DNA of 64,000 nucleotides from Pseudoalteromonas prydzensis. Lineage in GTDB: Bacteria > Pseudomonadota > Gammaproteobacteria > Enterobacterales > Alteromonadaceae. Below, piece by piece: positions 33,936 to 41,874 of the stretch (the first letter of the stretch is position 1; the number at the start of each line of letters is the position of its first letter). The notes below the pieces were generated by a model, which did not search any database, was not told the origin of the DNA, and worked only from the letters and a program-made list of their open reading frames with translations. A program made the translations under genes and the position numbers. The stretch is from positions 1-64,000 of the forward strand of contig NZ_BDDT01000009.1 of NCBI RefSeq assembly GCF_001661495.1, in the 5' to 3' direction.

Positions 33936-36011
33936 ATGCTTTCTGATACATTAAAAACGACGATAAGAAAAATTCATAAGCATGTGGCCGATAACCTGAG
34001 TGATTATCGCCCTCGCAGCAGCCAAAACTATCTAGTAGCAGAAATCGCCAAAACGCTGGCTGGCGAATACCATAAAAAACAACGTATTTGCGTTATTGAA
34101 GCAGGCACTGGTACGGGAAAATCGCTGGCTTATTGTTTAGGGGCATTACCACTGGCTCTTGCGCAAAAAAAGAAGTTAATTATTTCAACCGCTACGGTAG
34201 CCTTGCAAGAACAATTAATAAGTAAAGAATTGCCCTTTTTTAAAAAACATTCAGGCCTTGATTTCAAATTTGATTTAGTAAAAGGTCGCCAACGTTATAT
34301 TTGCGCGCACAAGCTACATAATGCAGTCAATGGCGATAGCCAAACACAAATGGAGTTTATGCCAACACTCTCATCGCCACTAAGCGTGATGGAAACCAAA
34401 TGTTTGCAACAACTCTACGATGCATACACCAATAAAAAGTGGCAAGGCGATCGAGACAGCTGGGCTGATACCATTCCGGATCGCGTGTGGGGATTAATCG
34501 CCTGCGATAAACATGCCTGTCAACGGCAAATGAAAGCACACCAAACCTGCCCATTTCAACTTGCTCGCCAACGCTTAATGCAAATGGATGTATTAGTTAT
34601 TAACCATTCTTTATTACTGGCCGATCTCGATTTAGGTGGTGGGAAAATTTTACCTGAGCCTGATAGCAGTATTTACGTTATTGATGAAGCGCATCACCTT
34701 GCACATATTACCCGTGATTTTTCATCTGCCGCAGCCACCATTAAAGGCACCATTGATTGGCTTGATAAACTCACTAAATTTAGTGGCAAAATGGCCAAAG
34801 TATTAGTCGGTCAAAAAGCCATCGGCCAAAACTTTAAGCTTTGTGACAGTATTAATGATGCCAATAAAGATTTAAAAGTGGTGCGCGACATTTTGGATAA
34901 TGCTGATTTTAATTATTCAAAAGACGATACTTACCGATTCGAGCATGGTGAAATACCTGAGTCGTTACACACTAAAGCCAAAGATATTAGCGAAGCAACG
35001 CTCGATGCGCTACGTTGCCTAAATAAAATGCACGACACACTAGTACAAGATGTGAGCGATGGCGATATAAAGCCCTATGTGGCCGACCCTATTTTAGGTG
35101 AAAGCGGGCACTATATTAATCGCCTTGAACAACTCAATAAACTCTGGTTTAGTTACGCAACTAAAGGTGAAGGCACACCTCATGCCCGATGGATCAAACG
35201 TTTAGAATATAAAAATCATCACGATCACTTATTAAGTGACTGCCCAATTGAAGTAGGCTATTACTTAAAAGATAAACTCTGGCGACAATGTGCGGGTGCC
35301 GTTTTATGTTCCGCTACACTCACTGCACTGGGCTCATTTGATCATTTTGCATATGAAAGTGGGCTTGCTAAAGAAGAAGGCGTAAAATACTTAAAAGTCC
35401 CTTCCCCTTTCGATTACCCTAACCAAGCGACATTGCATATTCCAACCGCGCATATAGAGCCGACGGATAAAGAATTTAGCGATCATTTAGCTAAAGTATT
35501 ACCTGAACACCTAAATAGCCAACAAGCTAATTTAGTATTATTTGCTTCGTACTGGCAAATGGATCATGTCGTAAAGGCCTTGCGCGCTAAAAACCTAGAT
35601 ATTCTAGTGCAAGGTGAAATGTCTCGTGAAGCACTGTTAAAACAACACACAAAGAATATTGATGCTGGCAAAGGCAGTATTTTATTTGGCACCCAAAGCT
35701 TGTCGGAAGGACTTGATTTGCCCGGTAAATACCTTGAAAATTTAGTGATCACTAAAATTCCATTCGCCGTGCCGACGTCACCTATCGAAGAGGCACAAGC
35801 TGAATTTGTGCAGAGCAAAGGTGGCAATCCATTTTTATCCATCACAGTGCCCGATGCAGCGAAGAAATTAGTGCAAAGCTGTGGTAGACTGCTGCGTAAA
35901 GAGAACGATCAAGGCCGGATCACAATCCTCGATCGCCGTTTAGTGACCAAGCGCTATGGCAAAGCCATGCTGGACACATTACCACCCTTTAAAAGACAAA
36001 TAGATTATTAA
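33936..36011 (+). CDS. dinG: DinG-family ATP-dependent DNA helicase
   Basis: I use the ATG at 33936 rather than 33855, which would read back through polB. The 691-residue protein has Walker A EAGTGTGKSLAY (about residue 50), four Cys suited for a 4Fe-4S cluster (CAHKL, then CDKHACQRQ...TCPF), Walker B VIDEAHHL, and C-terminal motifs SATLTALGSFDHF, GTQSLSEGLDLPG and QSCGRLLRKENDQG. This is an XPD/DinG-like 5'-3' helicase that unwinds D-loops, R-loops and forks under SOS. The stop overlaps the next gene's ATG (TAATG). Confidence 0.9.
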   Translation: MLSDTLKTTIRKIHKHVADNLSDYRPRSSQNYLVAEIAKTLAGEYHKKQRICVIEAGTGTGKSLAYCLGALPLALAQKKKLIISTATVALQEQLISKELPFFKKHSGLDFKFDLVKGRQRYICAHKLHNAVNGDSQTQMEFMPTLSSPLSVMETKCLQQLYDAYTNKKWQGDRDSWADTIPDRVWGLIACDKHACQRQMKAHQTCPFQLARQRLMQMDVLVINHSLLLADLDLGGGKILPEPDSSIYVIDEAHHLAHITRDFSSAAATIKGTIDWLDKLTKFSGKMAKVLVGQKAIGQNFKLCDSINDANKDLKVVRDILDNADFNYSKDDTYRFEHGEIPESLHTKAKDISEATLDALRCLNKMHDTLVQDVSDGDIKPYVADPILGESGHYINRLEQLNKLWFSYATKGEGTPHARWIKRLEYKNHHDHLLSDCPIEVGYYLKDKLWRQCAGAVLCSATLTALGSFDHFAYESGLAKEEGVKYLKVPSPFDYPNQATLHIPTAHIEPTDKEFSDHLAKVLPEHLNSQQANLVLFASYWQMDHVVKALRAKNLDILVQGEMSREALLKQHTKNIDAGKGSILFGTQSLSEGLDLPGKYLENLVITKIPFAVPTSPIEEAQAEFVQSKGGNPFLSITVPDAAKKLVQSCGRLLRKENDQGRITILDRRLVTKRYGKAMLDTLPPFKRQIDY

Positions 36012-36787
36012 TGTTTGAACTTGCACTAGACCCAACAACCTGGGCACTTCTTTGCGTGGTGGCACTTGCCGCTGGTTTTATAGACGCCGTGGCCGGTGGC
36101 GGCGGTATGTTAACTGTGCCCGCGCTTTTAACCGCAGGACTGCCTCCCCATTTAACACTCGGCACCAATAAACTCGCCGCGAGTTTTGGCTCACTCACTG
36201 CAAGTGTGACTTACTTTCGTAAGCAACTATTTAATCCTCGATTCTGGGCCGCTTCTATCATGGCAACTGCCATTGGCGCATTAATTGGCACACTAATTGT
36301 TGATTACCTTAGTATCGGATTTTTAAACAAGCTATTACCCATCGTGATTATTCTAGTCGCTTGTTATAGCCTGTTTGGCAATTTAAGCACGGTAGAGCAC
36401 GACAACCTTCCGCCACTCAATAGGGCAACAAAAATAAAACAATGGTTGCAAGGTTTAAGCTTAGGCCTTTTTGATGGCTTGGCGGGCCCTGGCACCGGCA
36501 CTTTTTGGACTGCATCAAATAGCTTATTGTATAAAATGAGCCTATTACTTAACTGTGGCCTTGCCCGCTCGATGAATTTTGTTTCAAACTTTGTATCTTT
36601 AATAACGTTTGTTGCACTTGGTCATGTTAACTTTTTACTAGGCATTACTATGGGCTTCTTTTTAATGTTTGGTGCTTGGTTAGGAGCCCACTCTGCAATT
36701 CGATTCGGCAGCAAATTCATTCGTCCGGTATTCAATACTGTGGTGATAATTTTAGCGCTAAAGCTAATTTACGAGGCGTATTTATAA
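36011..36787 (+). CDS. TSUP (TauE/SafE) family membrane permease
   Basis: This 258-residue protein has about eight hydrophobic segments and the hallmark glycine-rich AAGFIDAVAGGGGMLTVPALL near the N-terminus and LFDGLAGPGTGTFW in the middle. It is the inner-membrane anion-permease family linked to sulfite, sulfoacetate or other organic anions; substrate not determinable here. It is cotranscribed with dinG (one-base overlap) and priC (1-bp gap). Confidence 0.88.
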   Translation: MFELALDPTTWALLCVVALAAGFIDAVAGGGGMLTVPALLTAGLPPHLTLGTNKLAASFGSLTASVTYFRKQLFNPRFWAASIMATAIGALIGTLIVDYLSIGFLNKLLPIVIILVACYSLFGNLSTVEHDNLPPLNRATKIKQWLQGLSLGLFDGLAGPGTGTFWTASNSLLYKMSLLLNCGLARSMNFVSNFVSLITFVALGHVNFLLGITMGFFLMFGAWLGAHSAIRFGSKFIRPVFNTVVIILALKLIYEAYL

Positions 36788-36788
36788 T

Positions 36789-37409
36789 ATGAACTCAGCT
36801 TCTTTTGATAAACTTTGCCAACAGGTTGCTACTTTAAAGCAACACGCTGAGCAGTTTGATAAAGCTAAGTTATTTGCTAAAAACCGTTATATGCAAGCAC
36901 AACCCAGTCTATTTGACCGTGGTGTGTTTACGACTAAAAGTATGAAGCTCGTAGATTACGTGCTCGAAATTGAAGACGAAGTTAATAGCCTTCCACCACT
37001 GGAGCGTCGTCATGCTCATAACTATGCTTTAGAGCGGATAGGTAATCAGGTACAAGCCGTATTTAATGTTATAAAATCTACGCCGATTTGGGAAAAAGAA
37101 AATAAAAGCACTTACAAAGCCCGCAGTAAAACATTCAATAAATCGGCACCTTACCAACAAGCCGTAAAACAAATCATGCAACCCGCTCATGAGCTGTATG
37201 ACGAACTTAAACAAAATCACGAATTTGAGCGCCGCTTAGTGCTGATGGTTGAAGAATGTAAACTTAGAATGCAAAACGTAGGCCCTGTAAAAGCCAAAGC
37301 TATCAATCTTGAGATCTTAGCCCTACACGGGCGCCTAGGACGTTGTCGCAAAGCTATATCGGCTACAGAAGAAAAAATTCAGCAAGTCGAAAAACAACAG
37401 TTGCGCTAA
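36789..37409 (+). CDS. priC: Primosomal replication protein PriC
   Basis: The 206-residue protein is highly charged and helical, with the PriC pattern: LCQQVATLKQHAEQFDKAKLFAKNRYMQAQPSLFDR at the start and a C-terminal LEILALHGRLGRCRKAISATEEKIQ. PriC loads DnaB at stalled forks by binding SSB-coated DNA. Its place behind a dinG-like gene, facing polB, makes this a genome-maintenance group. Confidence 0.82.
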   Translation: MNSASFDKLCQQVATLKQHAEQFDKAKLFAKNRYMQAQPSLFDRGVFTTKSMKLVDYVLEIEDEVNSLPPLERRHAHNYALERIGNQVQAVFNVIKSTPIWEKENKSTYKARSKTFNKSAPYQQAVKQIMQPAHELYDELKQNHEFERRLVLMVEECKLRMQNVGPVKAKAINLEILALHGRLGRCRKAISATEEKIQQVEKQQLR

Positions 37410-37476
37410 GCTGAAGTGGATTGTTCGATTTATCTCTATACCTAGTATAAACTTAAATTAACGTGACCTTTTAACA

Positions 37477-37761
37477 GTGAATAAACAAGTGCGATTACAT
37501 GACGACATCCACAACTATTATGAAAAAATAGTGATTGAAGAAATCATTAAACGACAACTTGAAAAAAGCTATAACGAAGACGTAATGGCTGATTTTTGTT
37601 GCACTGTACTCAATCAGCTGCCAGCACGCTATATTCGTTATGATGTTGATATGGAATTTTATTTACCACAAGTTGAGCGCATCCATATGCAAGAGCGCGT
37701 TAACACAGCAATTGACGTTGCGATCAGCCAAATCGCAAAAAAGAAGAACTTAGATGACTAA
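37477..37761 (+). CDS. ComFB-like (late competence development) protein
   Basis: This 94-residue protein starts at a GTG. It matches the ComFB family: DIHNYYEKIVIEEI, then DFCCTVLNQLPARYIRYDVDMEFYL, and a C-terminal amphipathic helix. ComFB-type proteins are small dimers; their role in Gram-negatives is unknown, and some bind c-di-GMP or c-di-AMP, but residues for that cannot be judged here. Its stop overlaps the start of the YbaM-like gene. Confidence 0.8.
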   Translation: MNKQVRLHDDIHNYYEKIVIEEIIKRQLEKSYNEDVMADFCCTVLNQLPARYIRYDVDMEFYLPQVERIHMQERVNTAIDVAISQIAKKKNLDD

Positions 37762-37927
37762 AGACCTTGAACAAGCACCGATTCATATAAAACTTGCCGT
37801 TGACTTGATTATGCTTTTGGAGCAACACGAAGTTGCTCCAAATGATGTGCTAAATGCGCTGGAAATTATTAAAACTGATTATGAGCAAAAACGTGACCAG
37901 CTTATCAGAACTGAGCAATTAACTTAA
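37754..37927 (+). CDS. ybaM: YbaM-like (DUF2496) protein
   Basis: This is a 57-residue frame whose ATG overlaps the preceding stop (ATGACTAA). The sequence IHIKLAVDLIMLLEQHEVAPNDVLNALEIIKTDYEQK aligns with E. coli YbaM (VKLAVDLIVLLE, LRALDIVKRDYEKK). In E. coli ybaM is found beside priC, and here it is two genes from priC, supporting the call. Function unknown. Confidence 0.85.
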   Translation: MTKDLEQAPIHIKLAVDLIMLLEQHEVAPNDVLNALEIIKTDYEQKRDQLIRTEQLT

Positions 37928-37935
37928 ATCCGATA

Positions 37936-38976
37936 TTACTCATCATCAAAAATCGCCACGTAAGTAGCCTGCGTATTCGATTTACTAGCGCGATACATAC
38001 CACTGGTATTAAACGGTAAGCTGATATTACCTTTGTTATCAACAATAATAACACCACCGGTGCCACCTATCGGCTTTAGTACATCATTGATCACTTCATC
38101 CCCAGCTTGGGCAATGGTTTTATTTTGATATTTAACCCGGGCACAAATATCAGCCGCCACATTATAACGAATAAAATACTCACCGTGACCTGTGGCAGAC
38201 ACTGCACATGACTCATTTTCAGCAAAGGTGCCAGCACCAATGATTGGCGCATCACCAATACGGCCAAAGCGTTTCGCCGTCATACCACCGGTTGATGTGC
38301 CTGCTGCTAAGTTACCGTTTTTATCAAGGGCAACTGCACCAACCGTACCCATCTTATAGTTCACAGGTAATGCCTGATGTGCGGCCTGATAATCTTTACT
38401 GGTAGCTTTTGCTTTATCTAGCTTTTCTTTGGCCTTTAACAAGGCTTTGTAGCGGTTTTCTGTATCAAATAAGTTATTTTCGACCAGTGGAACGCCCTGC
38501 TCTTTAGCAAACTCTTCAGCACCTTGGCCGCTGAGCATCACATGCACAGATTCTTCCATTACGAGTCGTGCTAAATTAATTGGGTTCTCTATGTGTTTAA
38601 CCCCGGCTACAGCACCGGCTTGACGATCGCGACCATCCATAATCGAGGCATCCAATTCATGGCTACCATCGTAAGTATAAACAGCGCCACGGCCGGCATT
38701 AAAATACGGGGAGTTTTCCAGCACATTGATTGCGGCTGTCACTGCATCAAGGCTCTCACCACCTTGTTCAAGTACTTTGTAGCCAGTTTCAACAGCTTCT
38801 TTTAATTTTGCGCGATAAGCCTGGTTTTGCTCTGGAGTAAAGCGGCTTTTTTCAATCGTGCCGGCGCCACCATGGATTGCAATAGCGAATGGGCTAGACG
38901 ATTGCGCACTCAATGCAGACGTACTTAGGGTTATACACGCAGCGCTTATAAGCGCAGTAAACAGTGACTTGTTCAT
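37936..38976 (-). CDS. Isoaspartyl peptidase / L-asparaginase (Ntn hydrolase)
   Basis: This 346-residue precursor has a signal peptide (cleavage near LSAQ, about residue 25), then AIHGGAGT. It also has NAGRGAVYTYDGSHELDASIMDG, the autocleavage and nucleophile Thr in KMGTVGAVALD (about residue 205), STGGMTAKRFGRIGDAPIIGAGTFA and SATGHGEYFIR. It matures by self-cleavage into alpha and beta subunits, and cleaves isoaspartyl dipeptides or asparagine in the periplasm. It has its own promoter region (38977-39062) and faces the ybaM end. Confidence 0.92.
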   Translation of the reverse strand: MNKSLFTALISAACITLSTSALSAQSSSPFAIAIHGGAGTIEKSRFTPEQNQAYRAKLKEAVETGYKVLEQGGESLDAVTAAINVLENSPYFNAGRGAVYTYDGSHELDASIMDGRDRQAGAVAGVKHIENPINLARLVMEESVHVMLSGQGAEEFAKEQGVPLVENNLFDTENRYKALLKAKEKLDKAKATSKDYQAAHQALPVNYKMGTVGAVALDKNGNLAAGTSTGGMTAKRFGRIGDAPIIGAGTFAENESCAVSATGHGEYFIRYNVAADICARVKYQNKTIAQAGDEVINDVLKPIGGTGGVIIVDNKGNISLPFNTSGMYRASKSNTQATYVAIFDDE

Positions 38977-39062
38977 ACCGGTAACTTGTGTTGGATGTAA
39001 GTACCTCCAATGTGAATAAACTTACGTAAAATTACAACCCTAACCAGATAAAAGACACAAAA

Positions 39063-39082
39063 AAAGCGCCCAAAGGCGCTTT
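39063..39082 (-). terminator. Terminator of SapC paralogue 1
   Basis: AAAGCGCC and GGCGCTTT (39063-39070, 39075-39082) form an 8-bp stem with a four-base loop. The minus-strand U-run follows, from the A-run at about 39059-39065. Confidence 0.85.
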
Positions 39083-39090
39083 CGTTTAAA

Positions 39091-39795
39091 TTACGCTTGT
39101 TGCGCTTTTAAACGAGCTAAACGTGCTACTTGATGAGTAGACGTTAAGAATGAGTAAATCGGTGCTAAGTAACCACGCTTACGAAGGTCTAAGAACTCTT
39201 CATCGCTTAACTCGTTAAGCTTTTTCTCATCGATAAGGTAAATACCGTTGATGTCTTTTTTCTCGCCTTTGATATCAACAGTCAGTGTTTGTGCAACTAA
39301 AAGCTCTTTATCAGCAAGGTACTTAGTAAACGCTTCTGTTACATGAGAAAACTCAATGAATGACACTAAAGCTTCTTTACGACGCTTTAAATAATCAGTT
39401 TCTTCACCGTTTTCGAATAACGCATTACCTTCAGCTTCACCTACTAATGGGCTTGCTTCATCAATTACGATACCGTATTGATCTTCTTGTGGGTGCTTAA
39501 CTAAACCAAGTGGGTAGCGAGTCGTTGCCATAGGTGCAAACGCTGCAGTCCATTTACCATCTTGTACAAAAAGGTTCTCGCCTGGCTCTAAACCAAACAT
39601 TGCTACCGCTTGAAATTGACCTGTTTCGTTATTTTTAACGAAAGACATAGGGAACTCATTTGCTACACGCGCAAACTCATGTGCAACAACTGGCACTAAG
39701 TGTTGAGTTTTTAAAAATTCTACATTGATGCCATTTTGAATTTTAGTGTTGGCATGCTTTTCATTGTGTAAAGGCTGTACTTGTTGCTCCGCCAT
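39091..39795 (-). CDS. SapC family protein, paralogue 1
   Basis: The 234-residue soluble protein matches SapC (PF07277): LVPVVAHEFARVANEFPMSFVKNNETGQFQAVAMFGLEPGENLFV, the RYPLGLV motif and a C-terminal LDLRKRGYLAPIYSFLTSTHQ. A strong GGAG precedes the ATG. SapC proteins travel with TonB receptors, tryptophan-halogenase-family and cupin-like proteins in alpha- and gammaproteobacteria; biochemical function unknown (the Campylobacter S-layer name is historical). It lies 186 bp from its paralogue and is on the same strand. Confidence 0.88.
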   Translation of the reverse strand: MAEQQVQPLHNEKHANTKIQNGINVEFLKTQHLVPVVAHEFARVANEFPMSFVKNNETGQFQAVAMFGLEPGENLFVQDGKWTAAFAPMATTRYPLGLVKHPQEDQYGIVIDEASPLVGEAEGNALFENGEETDYLKRRKEALVSFIEFSHVTEAFTKYLADKELLVAQTLTVDIKGEKKDINGIYLIDEKKLNELSDEEFLDLRKRGYLAPIYSFLTSTHQVARLARLKAQQA

Positions 39796-39981
39796 GTTAC
39801 TGCTCCGTTATTTATTAATTTATATTTTTGCTGTTAGTGCCCTAAGGCTAAAGGTTTTGACGGCAAAAAGGAAGTGAAAACTTTGTGACAATTTGTACGT
39901 TGGACTTTTTTAAAATGAACTGCTGTTAATCATCGGTTGTTCATCATCAGCCCAAAACTTACGTATAGCAGTTTAATGCAT

Positions 39982-40677
39982 TTATCCTATTCTAGATTTG
40001 TCGATAAGTCGCTGAAATTGACCTAAAGAAATTAACTGAGAATAAATAGCCTCAAGCATTCCACTTTTCTGTAATTCAAGTAATTCTTCATCACTTAATG
40101 TATTTAATAAGTCACGATCCACAGAAAATAAACCTGAGATTTGTTTTTTATCACCATCACCTAAATCAAACTTGAAGTTTTGCTCGACAAGCAAACCTAA
40201 CTCACTTAGCTTTTCAATAAACTGATTGCCAATCACTTCTTGCTCAGCTAAGTGTTTTAATTGCTTTTGCTTCTCAAGCATATAAGCAGATGGTTGTCCA
40301 TTATCAGCAACTAAAGCAACCCCTTCACCTAGATCATTCAACTCATCTGAATTAATCGCAATTACGATGTCCCCTTCAGCATTTTTTGCTAACGAAAAAG
40401 GGTATTTAGATATATTTTGTGGAACATAAACCGTATCAAAATGATCATCATCGATAAACACATTTGAACCAGCTTGCAAACCTAAAATAGCCACCATATG
40501 ATAGCTATCATTTTTTGACTTAATAAAAGAAATTGGGAAGTTTAAAGCTACTTTTGCAATTTCACTAGGTACAATGCTTACCATATGTAGGTGGCTAGCG
40601 TATGAATATTTACCACTAATTTGAACAGAATATTTTTTATGTTTTTCCAAGCTAAATATTTCATAATTTTCTGACAT
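39982..40677 (-). CDS. SapC family protein, paralogue 2
   Basis: This 231-residue paralogue has the same order of blocks: MVSIVPSEIAKVALNFPISFIKSKNDSYHMVAILGLQAGSNVFI, KYPFSLA and a C-terminal LLELQKSGMLEAIYSQLISLGQ. It is clearly divergent from paralogue 1, so not a recent duplicate. It shares the 63-bp divergent promoter region with the cupin-like gene, suggesting joint control. Confidence 0.87.
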   Translation of the reverse strand: MSENYEIFSLEKHKKYSVQISGKYSYASHLHMVSIVPSEIAKVALNFPISFIKSKNDSYHMVAILGLQAGSNVFIDDDHFDTVYVPQNISKYPFSLAKNAEGDIVIAINSDELNDLGEGVALVADNGQPSAYMLEKQKQLKHLAEQEVIGNQFIEKLSELGLLVEQNFKFDLGDGDKKQISGLFSVDRDLLNTLSDEELLELQKSGMLEAIYSQLISLGQFQRLIDKSRIG

Positions 40678-40740
40678 AAATCACTCATCAATATGTTATT
40701 ATTTTATTAAAAATAACATGTATTCAAGGTAAGTTAAAGG

Positions 40741-41754
40741 ATGAAGATACAACGAATTAATGTTGAAAAAATTGATAACTTAAAGAGTTATCTTGAAGTA
40801 AAAGACAGCCCAATCATTTTAACCAACTTATTTGATAATTGGCCATCATTAGAAATTGCAAAATATTCTGGTGATAAAATATTACGACATTTGATAAGTC
40901 AAGCGAAACCTGAACTTGTTAATACTTTAGTTATTGATAAAAAACACAACGGATTAATAAGTTTTTCAGATGAAACTTTTGAGTCTTATACTTTTAAAAA
41001 ATACGATGCTCCTTTTCCTTCAGTGCTTAAAAAGCTTATCCTTAATTTAAAGTTAAACAACACAGATGTCATTGCAGTGCAAAGTGCGCTAATTAAAGAT
41101 TGCTTAACTTCATTTTTAAAAAATAATCCTTCTCCAGACTTTTTAGCAAGTATTGATCCTCGAATTTGGATTGGTAATGCCACAACAGTGCCTGGACACT
41201 ATGATTGCGAGCATAATATAGCTTTAAACCTTTGCGGTAAAAGAACTTTTTATCTGCTACCTGCCGAAGCTATTTCAAATTTATATGTTGCGCCACTAGA
41301 TTTCTCCATAGCGGGTCCCGCTGTTAGTCAAGTCGATTTTTCGCAACCTGACCTTACTAAGTTTCCAAAGTTCTCAAATGTAAAAGATCAAGTATTAAAG
41401 GCATCGCTAAATGAAGGCGAAGCTTTGTTTATTCCACCGCTTTGGTGGCATAATGTAAAATCAACTGAAAAAATAAACATATTAATTAATTATTGGTGGA
41501 AAAATGAAACCACAAACCAAAGTATAAGCAACGATGCTTCCGATAGTTTATTGCATAGCATTTTAACAATTAGACATTTACCTGAGCATCAGAGAAAATC
41601 ATGGCAAAAAATTTTTGATTATTATGTTTTTAATAAATTAGACCCTTTCAATAAAAAAACTAAAAATTATGATGGAATATTAAGTGGTAATAAAAACAAA
41701 ATTAAATTGGCATACGAATCGCTAGCTGCAAGAATAAAAATAAATAATCACTAA
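40741..41754 (+). CDS. Cupin-like (JmjC-type, cupin_8) protein
   Basis: The 337-residue protein has a PIILTNLFDNWPSLE start typical of cupin_8/FIH-like proteins. Its metal motif is HYDCEHN (HxD, near residue 157) with a distal His in PPLWWHNV (about residue 240). These are the ligands of an Fe(II)/2-oxoglutarate oxygenase, though activity has not been shown. The C-terminal third is basic and helical. It stands between SapC paralogues and a TBDR gene, the usual company for this family in Alteromonadales. Confidence 0.8.
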   Translation: MKIQRINVEKIDNLKSYLEVKDSPIILTNLFDNWPSLEIAKYSGDKILRHLISQAKPELVNTLVIDKKHNGLISFSDETFESYTFKKYDAPFPSVLKKLILNLKLNNTDVIAVQSALIKDCLTSFLKNNPSPDFLASIDPRIWIGNATTVPGHYDCEHNIALNLCGKRTFYLLPAEAISNLYVAPLDFSIAGPAVSQVDFSQPDLTKFPKFSNVKDQVLKASLNEGEALFIPPLWWHNVKSTEKINILINYWWKNETTNQSISNDASDSLLHSILTIRHLPEHQRKSWQKIFDYYVFNKLDPFNKKTKNYDGILSGNKNKIKLAYESLAARIKINNH

Positions 41755-41830
41755 TTTATTAATAACACATTAAAGCGCCAACTTATTTAACTTACTATTT
41801 TTAATATCACATTGACTTTGTAAGTTGGGA

Positions 41831-41860
41831 AAAAAATGCCGCTTAATTGCGGCATTTTTT
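41831..41860. terminator. Shared terminator of cupin-like and TBDR genes
   Basis: AAAAAATGCCGC and GCGGCATTTTTT form a stem of 7 GC-rich base pairs plus an A-T run with a six-base loop. It serves both convergent genes ending at 41754 and 41875. Confidence 0.88.
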
Positions 41861-41874
41861 ATATGAGTTAAATC

